NCBI GenBank assembly: GCA_036381035.1
Contig: DASVDQ010000021.1
Span: 62,001-126,000 of the forward strand
DNA: 64,000 nucleotides
Direction of reading: 5' to 3'
Source: Trueperaceae bacterium
GTDB taxonomy: Bacteria > Deinococcota > Deinococci > Deinococcales > Trueperaceae
In this document: one piece after another, positions 45,496 to 54,790 of the stretch
Layout of the letters: every line of letters starts with the position of its first letter
Position numbering within the stretch: position 1 is the stretch's first letter
Program-made: the position numbers and the translations under genes
Notes under the pieces: model-generated
The model's input: only the letters and a program-made list of their open reading frames with translations
Told to the model about the DNA's origin: nothing
Databases searched by the model: none

Positions 45496-47094
45496 TCAGA
45501 ACAGGCTCGAGACGTCCACCTCTCCCTTCGGCTCCACGTAGGCCGTGTCCATCTGCGCCAGCTGCAGCCTGCCGGAGACGTCGTCGTTGACGGCGTGCCA
45601 GTAGGTGTAGCCCTCGATGACCCAGATGCCCGACTCGCGCGCGCCGTTGCCCGAGCCCTTCACGCCGCCGAAGGGCATGTGCGCCTCGGCGCCGACTGTC
45701 GTGTTGTTGATCGAGGACATGCCGGCCTCGATGTTCTCCTTGAAGTGGTGCGCCCACTCGCGGTCGTTCGTGTAGATCGCGCTGGAGAGGCCGTAGTCCA
45801 CGGAGTTCGCGACCCGCACCGCCTCCTCGATGCCGTCGACCCTCACGAGGTTGATCGTGGGGCCGAACACCTCGGTCTGGAAGATCCTCATGCCGGGCCT
45901 CACGCCCTCCCACACGGTCGGCCAGCCGTAGTAGGCGGCGTCGGGGTCGCCCACGAAGCCGGCCGGCGCGTTGCCGGGCGCGATGCGGCCCCGGCCGTAG
46001 AGCAACGTGGCGCCGTCCTCCCGTCCCCAGTCGTAGTGCTCGAGCCACCGCCGGAAGAAGCGCTCGTTGATGAAGGGGCCGTACAGGACGTCCTCGTGCT
46101 CGTTGGGGTCGCCGATCCTGATGGCCTCGACGCGCTCGAGGAACCGGCGCTTGAACTCGTCGTAGACGGGGGCGTCGACGATGAGGTTGCCGGCCGAGGT
46201 GCAGCGCTGACCGCCGGTGCCGAACGCCGAGAAGACGGCGCCCTCCACGGCGTTGTCGAGGTCGGCGTCGCGCATGACGATGAGGGGGTTCTTGCCGCCC
46301 AGCTCCAGGGTGGGGTGCAGCAGGTTGCGCCCGGCGATCTCGCCGATGCGCCGGCCCACCGCCGTGCTGCCCGTGAACGCGAACTTGTCGAGGCGACCCT
46401 CGTCCATCATGTCGACGAGGAACTCGCCGGCAGCGCCGGCGCCGCCGCCGAAGACGACGTTGAGCACGCCCGCCGGCACGCCGGCCTCCTCGAAGAGCTT
46501 GGCGAAGGCGTAGGCGACAGCTGGGGCGTCCTCGGACGGCTTCCACACGACGGTGTTGCCGGTGAGGAGCGCCGGCACGATCTTCCACGACGGCACGGCG
46601 ATGGGGAAGTTGCCGGCCGTGACGATGCCGACGACGCCCAGCGGCCGGCGGTAGGTGTTGAGCTCCTTGCGCGGCATCTCGGAAGGCACGGTCTGGCCGT
46701 AGAGCCTGCGTCCCTCCGACTGGAAGAAGTGGCAGGTGTCGATGGCCTCCTGCACGCTGCCGCGCGCCTCCTTGAGCGTCTTGCCCATCTCGCGCGTCAC
46801 CAGCCGGGAGAGCGACTCCTTCTCGCGCTCCAGCGCCTTGCCGAGCTGCCCGATGAGCTGGCCGCGGATCGGCGCGGGCGTGCGCGACCACGTCCTGAAC
46901 GCCTCGCAGGCGGCCTCGCACGCCTCCCTCACCTGGTCCTTGGTGGCCTCGGGGAAGTGCCCCACGACGTCGGACAGTCGGCTCGCGTTGCGGGAGGCGA
47001 AGGTGCCCTCGCTGGGCACGCTGCGCCAGCCTATGAGGTTACCGTAGGTCTTGGCGGCGCCGGCCGCGGGCGCCTCGGTTGCCGTCTCGGTCAT
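45496..47094 (-). CDS. Aldehyde dehydrogenase family protein
   Basis: A 532-residue NAD(P)-dependent aldehyde dehydrogenase. The general-base Glu is in LELGGKNPL, the nucleophile Cys in GGQRCTSAGNL, and the N of TAGNFPIAVPSWK supports the oxyanion hole; FTGSTAVG is the cofactor motif. The sequence resembles the ALDH7 / semialdehyde dehydrogenase group (aminoadipate or glutamate semialdehyde), but the substrate is not certain. The start at 47094 is set by a TATCGT box 7 bases upstream. It is transcribed away from the pyr operon. Confidence 0.88.
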   Translation of the reverse strand: MTETATEAPAAGAAKTYGNLIGWRSVPSEGTFASRNASRLSDVVGHFPEATKDQVREACEAACEAFRTWSRTPAPIRGQLIGQLGKALEREKESLSRLVTREMGKTLKEARGSVQEAIDTCHFFQSEGRRLYGQTVPSEMPRKELNTYRRPLGVVGIVTAGNFPIAVPSWKIVPALLTGNTVVWKPSEDAPAVAYAFAKLFEEAGVPAGVLNVVFGGGAGAAGEFLVDMMDEGRLDKFAFTGSTAVGRRIGEIAGRNLLHPTLELGGKNPLIVMRDADLDNAVEGAVFSAFGTGGQRCTSAGNLIVDAPVYDEFKRRFLERVEAIRIGDPNEHEDVLYGPFINERFFRRWLEHYDWGREDGATLLYGRGRIAPGNAPAGFVGDPDAAYYGWPTVWEGVRPGMRIFQTEVFGPTINLVRVDGIEEAVRVANSVDYGLSSAIYTNDREWAHHFKENIEAGMSSINNTTVGAEAHMPFGGVKGSGNGARESGIWVIEGYTYWHAVNDDVSGRLQLAQMDTAYVEPKGEVDVSSLF

Positions 47095-47101
47095 GATCCG
47101 C

Positions 47102-47107
47102 ACGATA
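47102..47107 (-). promoter_or_regulatory. -10 box, aldehyde dehydrogenase (leaderless)
   Basis: TATCGT on the minus strand, 7 bases before the ATG at 47094. Confidence 0.4.
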
Positions 47108-47195
47108 CCACCGGGTCCCCGCGGGCCCGTCGCGCGGTTCGACCCGTCCAGGACGGCGCGTTCTCGGCGCTCATGGCGGGACGGGGCACCGGCGT

Positions 47196-47201
47196 TATGC
47201 T
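47196..47201 (+). promoter_or_regulatory. -10 box of the pyrRBC operon
   Basis: TATGCT; transcription would begin near 47208, directly before the PyrR-binding hairpin at 47211. Confidence 0.5.
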
Positions 47202-47210
47202 GCCTCGACC

Positions 47211-48806
<1,596 letters not shown>

Positions 48807-48810
<4 letters not shown>

Positions 48811-50075
48811 GGCTCGCCCTGAGAGGCGGTCGCCTGCTGGACGGGGCGGGCGACCGCGGCGTCCACGACCTCTACGTGCGCGACGGGGTCATAGAGGGGC
48901 TCGACCTCGGGGGCGAGGTGGACCTCGACGTCGACGCCGCGGGCCGGGTCGTCACCCCGGCGTTCCTCGACCTCCACGCCCACCTGCGCGACCCCGGCCA
49001 GGAGGTCAAGGAGGACCTCGCCAGCGGCCTGGCCGCGGCCGCGGCCGGCGGGTACGGGACCGTCGTCTCGATGGCGAACACCGACCCCGTCGTCGACGAC
49101 CCGGGGATCGTCGCCGACCTGGTCGCGCGCGCCGCGCGCGTGGAGGGCGCCAGGCTCAGGCCGGCGGCGGCGATCAGCAAGGGCCTGCGCGGCGAGGAGC
49201 TGACGGACCTGGCGGCGCTCAAGGCCGCCGGCGCGGTCATGGTCACCGACGACGGCGTGCCCGTCGCCGACTCGCGGCTCTTCCGCAGCGCCTGCGAGTA
49301 CGCCGCCGCGCTGGGCCTCATCGTCCAGACCCACTCCGAGGACCCGTCGCTGCGCGACGGCGGGGTCATGAACGAGGGGGCGGTCAGCCAGCGGCTCGGC
49401 CTGCCGGGCAACCCTGACGCGTCCGAGGCCGTGATGGTCTTCCGCGACGGCGAGGTCGCCAGGCTCACGGGCGCGCGCGTCCACCTGGCGCACGTGAGCT
49501 CGCGGCGCGGGCTCGAGGTCGCGCGCTGGCTGAAGGCCGGCGGCGCGCCCGTCACCGTGGAGGTCACGCCGCACCACCTGACGCTCACCGACGAGTGCCT
49601 GAGGAGCTTCGATCCCGTCTACAAGGTCGCGCCGCCGCTGCGCACCGCGGCCGACGTGGAGGCCCTGCGCGCGGGCCTCGTCGACGGCGCCGTCGACTCG
49701 ATCGGCACCGACCACGCGCCGCACACGCTGGCCGAGAAGCAGCAGGACATGCTGAGCGCGCCGTTCGGCATCGCGAACCTCGAGGTGGCGTTCCCGCTGC
49801 TCTACACGCGTCTCGTCGCCACGGGGAGCCTCCCGCTCGAACGCCTGCTGTGGCTGCTGCAGGACGGCCCGGCGCGCGTGATGGGCTGGCCCGCGCCGCG
49901 CCTCGAGCCGGGCGCACCGGCGGACCTGACGGTCCTCGACCTCGAGGCCGAGCGCGAGGTCGACGGCACGCGCTTCAAGAGCAAGGCCAAGCACACGCCC
50001 TGGCAGGGCGAGGCGCTGAGGGGCTGGCCCGTGGCCACCGTGGTGGCCGGCAGGCTCGTGCACGGGGAGGGGTAG
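48807..50075 (+). CDS. pyrC: Dihydroorotase
   Basis: Zinc amidohydrolase that cyclises carbamoyl aspartate to dihydroorotate. The 422-residue type I enzyme has DLHAHLRDPGQEVKEDL (metal ligands HxH and the Arg-Asp substrate site), MANTDPVVD, HLAHVSS, VTPHHLTL and the catalytic Asp in IGTDHAPHTLAEK. ATG overlaps pyrB. The class fits pyrBC pairs in Deinococcota, where the two proteins may form a complex. Confidence 0.96.
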
Positions 50076-50131
50076 AGCCGCCCGCGCCTCGGCCTGAGAC
50101 CGGCTACACTCGCGAGCCCCGCGCACGGGCT

Positions 50132-50137
50132 TAGAAT
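50132..50137 (+). promoter_or_regulatory. -10 box, Crp/Fnr gene (leaderless)
   Basis: TAGAAT, 6 bases before the ATG at 50144. Confidence 0.5.
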
Positions 50138-50143
50138 CGTTTC

Positions 50144-50848
50144 ATGACGCCGGCCTACGACGCCACTACGACCCGCGTCGCGGCGCCGCAGGAGCTGCCA
50201 CCGCCCCAGGCGCAGCCCGCGGCGGAGGCCCTGCTGCTGCCGCAGCACGACCTCGGGCGCGGCATCACGCTGTCGGCCGGCGAGACCCTCTACCGCGAGG
50301 GCGACGAGGTCGAGTCCGCCTACCTCGTGGCGTCGGGCCTGCTGGCGCTGGCGGTCGGCTCGGGCCGCGGCCGCGAGCGCGTCGTCGACCTCGCCGGACC
50401 GGGCGACGTCGTCGGGGCCCTCTCCGGGCACCAGGTCAGGTACCTCGACACCGCCACGGCCCTGGGGCCCGACACGCGCGTCGTCGCCGTGCCCCTGGGG
50501 CCGGGCTCCGACGCCGCCAGGGACCTGGTCGACAGGGCCGCCGCCCGGCGGCTCGAGCGCCTCACCGAGCAGCTCGAGGAGGAGGGCGCCCCGGTCGCCG
50601 CGCGCGTGGCCACCGCGTTCGCCCGCCTGGCCGAGCGGTTCGGGCAGGAGGTGGCCGACGGCATGGTCCGCCTCACGCTGCCGCTGACGCACGACACCCT
50701 CGCCGGGCTCGTCGGCGCCGCGCGCGAGACGACGAGCGCGGCCGTGCAGCAGCTGCGCCGCGCCGGCCTCATCGCCGGCACGCGCGGGCGCTACCTCGTG
50801 CTGCCGCGCGCCCTGCGCGCTTTCGCGCAGGAGTCCTCCCTCAACTGA
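50144..50848 (+). CDS. Crp/Fnr family transcriptional regulator
   Basis: A 234-residue regulator: cyclic-nucleotide-binding-like beta roll (about 35-120) and a winged helix-turn-helix (about 165-228) with THDTLAGLVGAARETTSAAVQQLRRAGLI as the HTH. The cAMP pocket signature (GExxx-RxA) of true CRP is not evident, and there is no Cys cluster as in Fnr, so the ligand is uncertain. It is a candidate effector for the cyclase at 15139. Its start is set by the TAGAAT box. Confidence 0.9.
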   Translation: MTPAYDATTTRVAAPQELPPPQAQPAAEALLLPQHDLGRGITLSAGETLYREGDEVESAYLVASGLLALAVGSGRGRERVVDLAGPGDVVGALSGHQVRYLDTATALGPDTRVVAVPLGPGSDAARDLVDRAAARRLERLTEQLEEEGAPVAARVATAFARLAERFGQEVADGMVRLTLPLTHDTLAGLVGAARETTSAAVQQLRRAGLIAGTRGRYLVLPRALRAFAQESSLN

Positions 50849-50920
50849 GGGCAGGTCCTCCCGACCGACGAAGCTCCCCGCTGGCGGCGGACGCGGCGGG
50901 CCCTGCGCGCCTCGCCCGAC

Positions 50921-51511
50921 CTAGAGCTCCCGGAGCAGGCGCGGCAGGTCGCGCCCGAGGCTCCTGACGGCGTCGGAGCCGTAGACGTACCGCAGGCGCC
51001 CCTCGCGGTCGAGAACGGACACGTACTCGGTGTGGACGGTCTCCACGCCCGCGCCGCCGTAGCCCACGAAGAACGCCTTGGCGGCCTCCGCCACCTGCGA
51101 GTTCGCCCCGGTGAGGCCGATGAACGCGGGGTTGAACCGCTCGACGAAGGCACCCACCACCTCGGGCGTGTCGTACTCGGGGTCGACGCTGACCATGACG
51201 ACCTTCAGGTCGTCCGGCTCGCCGACGGCCTCGTAGGCGCTGGAGAGCTGCGCCATCGTGAGCGGGCACACGTCGGGGCAGCGGGTGAAGCCGAAGAACA
51301 CGAGCGTGACGTGGCCGCGCAGGTCGTCGGCGAGGTGGAACTCGTCGCCGTCCTGGTCGACGAGCGTGAGGCCGGAGATGCTCACGGGGTCCCGCAGCGC
51401 CGTGCCGGCGGGCTCCGGCCGCGGGCGCAGCCAGGCGCCCAGCAGGTAGGCTCCGGCCCCGGCCGCGACGAGCAGGGCGAAGGTGAGGAAGAAGCGCGCG
51501 GGACCTCTCAC
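50921..51511 (-). CDS. SCO1/SenC-type copper chaperone
   Basis: Membrane-anchored thioredoxin-fold protein that delivers copper to the CuA site of cytochrome oxidase. A single N-terminal membrane helix (about residues 7-27) precedes the domain. The copper ligands are C78 and C82 in FTRCPDVCP and H160 in TVHTEY. The start is taken as the GTG at 51511, 8 bases after a TATGCT box on the minus strand, giving 196 residues; the longer frame to 51556 adds an unlikely Arg-rich head. No oxidase genes lie nearby. Confidence 0.9.
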   Translation of the reverse strand: MRGPARFFLTFALLVAAGAGAYLLGAWLRPRPEPAGTALRDPVSISGLTLVDQDGDEFHLADDLRGHVTLVFFGFTRCPDVCPLTMAQLSSAYEAVGEPDDLKVVMVSVDPEYDTPEVVGAFVERFNPAFIGLTGANSQVAEAAKAFFVGYGGAGVETVHTEYVSVLDREGRLRYVYGSDAVRSLGRDLPRLLREL

Positions 51512-51519
51512 GCGGGCCA

Positions 51520-51525
51520 GCATAG
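51520..51525 (-). promoter_or_regulatory. -10 box, SCO1 gene (leaderless)
   Basis: TATGCT on the minus strand, 8 bases before the GTG at 51511. Confidence 0.4.
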
Positions 51526-51679
51526 CCCCGGCCCTAGCGCGTCCCCGGGGCCGCATGAGACCGTGCCGGCCGTCCCGGCGCCGCCAGGACCGGCCGCCGA
51601 AGCGCCGCCGCCGGTGAGCGGGCGCAGGGCCCCGGACGTCCGGCGCGCGACTCGCCGCCGCGCGCCGGCCGGCTGACGG

Positions 51680-53968
51680 CTACTCCCCCGCCTCGATCAT
51701 CTCGAAGAACGCCTCGGCGACGCGCGGGTCGAAGCGCGTGCCCACGCCCTCCCTGATGTGGGCCAGCGCCTCCTCGCGCGTCCACGCCCGGCGGTAGGGA
51801 CGGTCCGACGTGAGCGCGTCGAACACGTCGACGATCGCGAAGATGCGCGCCGCCAGCGGGATCTCCTCGCCCTTGAGCCCGCGCGGGTAGCCGGTGCCGT
51901 CCCAGCGCTCGTGGTGGGCGTAGGGGATGTCGAGGGCGGGCCTGAGGAACTCGATCGGCCCCAGGAGCTCGTAGGCGTAGACGGGGTGGCGCTTCATGAT
52001 CTCGAACTCCTCCTCGGTGAGCGGGCCGCGCTTGAGGAGTATCGAGTCGGGTATGCCCATCTTGCCGATGTCGTGGAGCAGCGCGCCGCGCTGGACGTGC
52101 ACGAGCTCCTCGGCCGACATGCCCAGGCGCCGCGCCAGGCGCACCGTCATGTCCGTCACGCGCTTGCTGTGGCCGGCGGTGTCCTCGTCCTTGAGGTCGA
52201 GGGCGTTCGCCCAGCCGGCGATCGTGCGGTCGTAGGCGCGCTGCAGCTCCACGTTCGAGCGCTCCAGCGAGCGCAGCAGCTGGGCGTTCTCGATCGCGAT
52301 GGCGCCCTGGTCGGCGTAGGTCTCGAGGAACTCGAGCCACTCGTCGTTGGGCACGAGCGTCTCCTTCGAGTAGAGCTCGATCACGCCCTGGAGCTGGCCC
52401 TTCGCGAACATCGGCACGGCCATGTAGCTGGCGAAGCCTTCCTGCTGCGCCTCCGCCACGGCCGCGCCCTTCTGGGCCTCCTGCTTGAGCTCGGGCAGGA
52501 AGATCGAGCGCTGCTCCAGCGCCGCGCGCCCCGCCGGTCCGTCCCCCAGGGCCAGCCGCAGGCGCTGCCTGAGCTCGCCCGTGAAGCCGCGTCCGACGGC
52601 CGGCCGCAGCACCTGGCCGGCCGGCTCGTAGAGGAGCACGGCCACGGCGTCCACGCCCAGGTCCTGCACGAGCTGGTCCATGAAGATGTCGAGCACCAGC
52701 CTGACGTCGACGGAGTTCGTGATCGCCATGTCGATGCGCCGCAGCGACTGCACGTGGTCGAGGCGGCGCTTCAGCTCCTCGTTGAGGTTCTGGATCTTCT
52801 CCATCGCCCGCACGCGGTCGCTGATGTCGCGGAAGTTCAGCACGTACGCCCGCACGTCCGGGTCCTCGAGCAGGTTCGTGACGGTGCCCTCGAGCCAGCG
52901 CCAGTCGCCGCGCGCGTCGCGGCAGCGGAAGCGCAGGCTCTCGGTGGCGCCCGGCATCGCCTCGGCCATGTCGAGCGCGTCGAGGAGCGCGTCGCGGTCG
53001 TCGGCGTGGACGAGGTCGGTGCGGTCGAGCCCCACGAACTCATCGGCGGGGTACCCGAGCATGTTCACGACGGCGCCGCTCACCGAGCGTACGCGCCTGT
53101 CGCGACCGAGGAGCACGACGCCCTCGAGGCTCTTCTCGAAGATCGCGCGGTAGTACGCCTCGCTGACCCGCAGGCGCTGGGCCGACTCCTCGCGCTCGGT
53201 GACGTCGCGGACGTTGAGCACGATGCCGCGGACGTCGGGGTCGTCGCGCAGGTCGGTGCCGACGGCCTCGATCCAGCGCCACTCGCCCCGCACCCGGTAG
53301 CGGAAGCGCGACACGCGCGGCGGGCTCTGCGGCGTGGAGCCGGCGCGCGAGGCCTTCAGCTCGCGCATGTCCTCCTCCACGCGCGCGCGGTCGCGCGGGT
53401 GCACGACGCGCCAGAGCTGCGACTCGGTGAACACCGGCTGGTGCACGCCCAGCCTGACGATCGAAGGGGAGACGAAGCTCACGCCGCCGAGGCCGTCGAG
53501 GACGATCGTGACGTCGGAGGAGTGCTTGACGAGCGCCATGAACCGCCGCTCGCTGCGCTCGAGCGCCTGCTCGGCCGAGCGGGTGACGGTGGTGTCGCGG
53601 CACAGCAGCAGCGTGGCGCCGTCGTCGAGGCGCCGCGCCAGCATCTCCACCGGCACGAAGCCCCCGTCGCGCCGCTCCAGCTCGACCTCCAGCCGCAGCG
53701 GCTCGTCGGCGTCCTGCACCTCCAGCAGCGCCAGCAGCGGCGACCCCATGGGCACCAGCTCGGCGAGCGGCAGGCCCAGCAGCTCGCCGCGGCGGGCGCC
53801 CAGTGCGAGCTCGGCGCGCGGGTTGCAGTCGATGACCCTGTCGTCGGCGGACAGCACGAAGACGGCCTCGCTGGTGTGCTCCAGCATCTCCTGGAGCAGC
53901 CGCAGCGCGCGGTTCGCGGCGCTGACCGACTCGGTCTGCTTGTCGGGTGCCAGCTTGCCCGTCCCCAC
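51680..53968 (-). CDS. PAS-PAS-PAS-GAF-HD-GYP phosphodiesterase
   Basis: A 762-residue cytoplasmic signalling protein predicted to hydrolyse cyclic di-GMP. Three PAS domains (starting near residues 25, 150 and 275), a PAC-linked coiled coil, a GAF domain (about 400-560) and a C-terminal HD-GYP domain (about 590-755). The catalytic motifs are GHSKRV, LLHDIGKMGIPD, HHERWDGTGYPRGL and FDALTSDRPYRRAW; the GYP signature is intact. The start is the GTG at 53968, with GGAGGG 6 bases upstream. No transmembrane helix, so the signal is cytoplasmic. Targets in exopolysaccharide control are plausible but unproven. Confidence 0.92.
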   Translation of the reverse strand: MGTGKLAPDKQTESVSAANRALRLLQEMLEHTSEAVFVLSADDRVIDCNPRAELALGARRGELLGLPLAELVPMGSPLLALLEVQDADEPLRLEVELERRDGGFVPVEMLARRLDDGATLLLCRDTTVTRSAEQALERSERRFMALVKHSSDVTIVLDGLGGVSFVSPSIVRLGVHQPVFTESQLWRVVHPRDRARVEEDMRELKASRAGSTPQSPPRVSRFRYRVRGEWRWIEAVGTDLRDDPDVRGIVLNVRDVTEREESAQRLRVSEAYYRAIFEKSLEGVVLLGRDRRVRSVSGAVVNMLGYPADEFVGLDRTDLVHADDRDALLDALDMAEAMPGATESLRFRCRDARGDWRWLEGTVTNLLEDPDVRAYVLNFRDISDRVRAMEKIQNLNEELKRRLDHVQSLRRIDMAITNSVDVRLVLDIFMDQLVQDLGVDAVAVLLYEPAGQVLRPAVGRGFTGELRQRLRLALGDGPAGRAALEQRSIFLPELKQEAQKGAAVAEAQQEGFASYMAVPMFAKGQLQGVIELYSKETLVPNDEWLEFLETYADQGAIAIENAQLLRSLERSNVELQRAYDRTIAGWANALDLKDEDTAGHSKRVTDMTVRLARRLGMSAEELVHVQRGALLHDIGKMGIPDSILLKRGPLTEEEFEIMKRHPVYAYELLGPIEFLRPALDIPYAHHERWDGTGYPRGLKGEEIPLAARIFAIVDVFDALTSDRPYRRAWTREEALAHIREGVGTRFDPRVAEAFFEMIEAGE

Positions 53969-54228
53969 GTTCAGCCCTCCGCGGGACCGGGCGCGCCCTC
54001 TGCGCCGGGTCCGCGGGCGCGATCGGCGGCCGTCGCCACGAGGGAAGTCACCGTCACAGGATAAGAGGTGGCCCGCGCCACGGGCTGATGAACTTGCCAC
54101 TACGACGCGTCCCGCAAGTCGTCGGGCCCGTCTCCGGACGGGTCGTGGCCCGTCCGCGGGCGGCGCGGTGGGCACGACGACCGGGCCGGCCGCGGGCGTC
54201 CCGCTGACGCAGGCTGTGCGCCGCTCGC
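53969..54228. other. Gene-free stretch upstream of two divergent transcripts
   Basis: The region from here to 54462 has no convincing coding sequence. This part must hold the promoter of the HD-GYP gene (minus strand), which I cannot place with confidence. A small perfect hairpin, CCCGTC (54127-54132) with GACGGG (54137-54142), is the only clear structure. Confidence 0.4.
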
Positions 54229-54257
54229 TTGCACCCACGCGGTCCGGCGTGCACTAT
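54229..54257 (+). promoter_or_regulatory. Sigma-70-type promoter of the M43/ATP-grasp cassette
   Basis: TTGCAC (54229-54234), a 17-base spacer and CACTAT (54252-54257). It is one of the few promoters in the window with a good -35 box. The transcript would begin near 54264 and carry a leader of about 200 bases before the first gene, containing a GC-rich hairpin (CTCGGCCCC with GGGGCCGCGAG around 54285-54310). Confidence 0.55.
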
Positions 54258-54462
54258 GTTCCCACGCGAGCTTCGGGCGCTTGCTCCTCGGCCCCTCGGG
54301 GCCGCGAGTGGGACCTGGGCCGGCCGTCCTGCTTCCTCCGTTCCACACCTCCCGACCTCCACCGACCCGCGCAGGTCGACTCGCTCCTTCTCGCCTTCGA
54401 CACGATGGCGCGGGGTGTCCGTGGCGCGGCTCGCCGCGACCGCGGAGAGGAGATGGTAGGCG

Positions 54463-54774
54463 CTGGGACACGAAGTAGACGCCACGCTGCTCCACGGGAC
54501 CTGGCTGCACCTCCACGAGGAGGACGGCGAGGGCCTGGTGTTCCTCCGCCGCGGCGCCGACCTCCCGCCGTCGCGCGGTCGCACCGTCCTGACGTTCCGC
54601 GAGGACGGCGGCCTCGACGTCGGAGCTCCCGGGCCTGACGACCGCCCTCGCGACGCCGCCGGCACGTGGCGGCTGGAGGGCGACCTGCTGACCATCGAGG
54701 CCCCGGTGCTAGGCGGCACCTACCGCGTGGTGGTCGCGAGCCAGGAGAGGCTCGTGATCCGCAGACAGGAGTAG
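54463..54774 (+). CDS. Small hypothetical protein with GTWLHxHEED motif
   Basis: About 103 residues and mostly beta strand: an LLHGTWLHLHEEDGEGLVFLRR head, a PPSRGRTVLTFREDGG middle and a GTWRLEGDLLTIEAPVLGG end, the two GTW segments suggesting a lipocalin-like or small barrel fold. I do not recognise a named family. No ATG, GTG or TTG is available in frame before the conserved head: an in-frame TAG lies at 54457-54459, and the first GTG (54538) would remove it. The likely start is the CTG at 54463, 10 bases after AGGAG; the ATG at 54453 is out of frame by one base. It lies 16 bases before the M43 gene and shares its promoter. Confidence 0.6.
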   Translation: MGHEVDATLLHGTWLHLHEEDGEGLVFLRRGADLPPSRGRTVLTFREDGGLDVGAPGPDDRPRDAAGTWRLEGDLLTIEAPVLGGTYRVVVASQERLVIRRQE

Positions 54775-54790
54775 GGGGAGGGAGGCGGCG

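Noticed and set aside
54405-54640. ORF starting ATG 54405/54453 in the alternative frame over the small beta protein
   Set aside because: The product is Arg/Pro-rich with no structure, and the beta-strand-like sequence with the duplicated GTW motif lies in the other frame.
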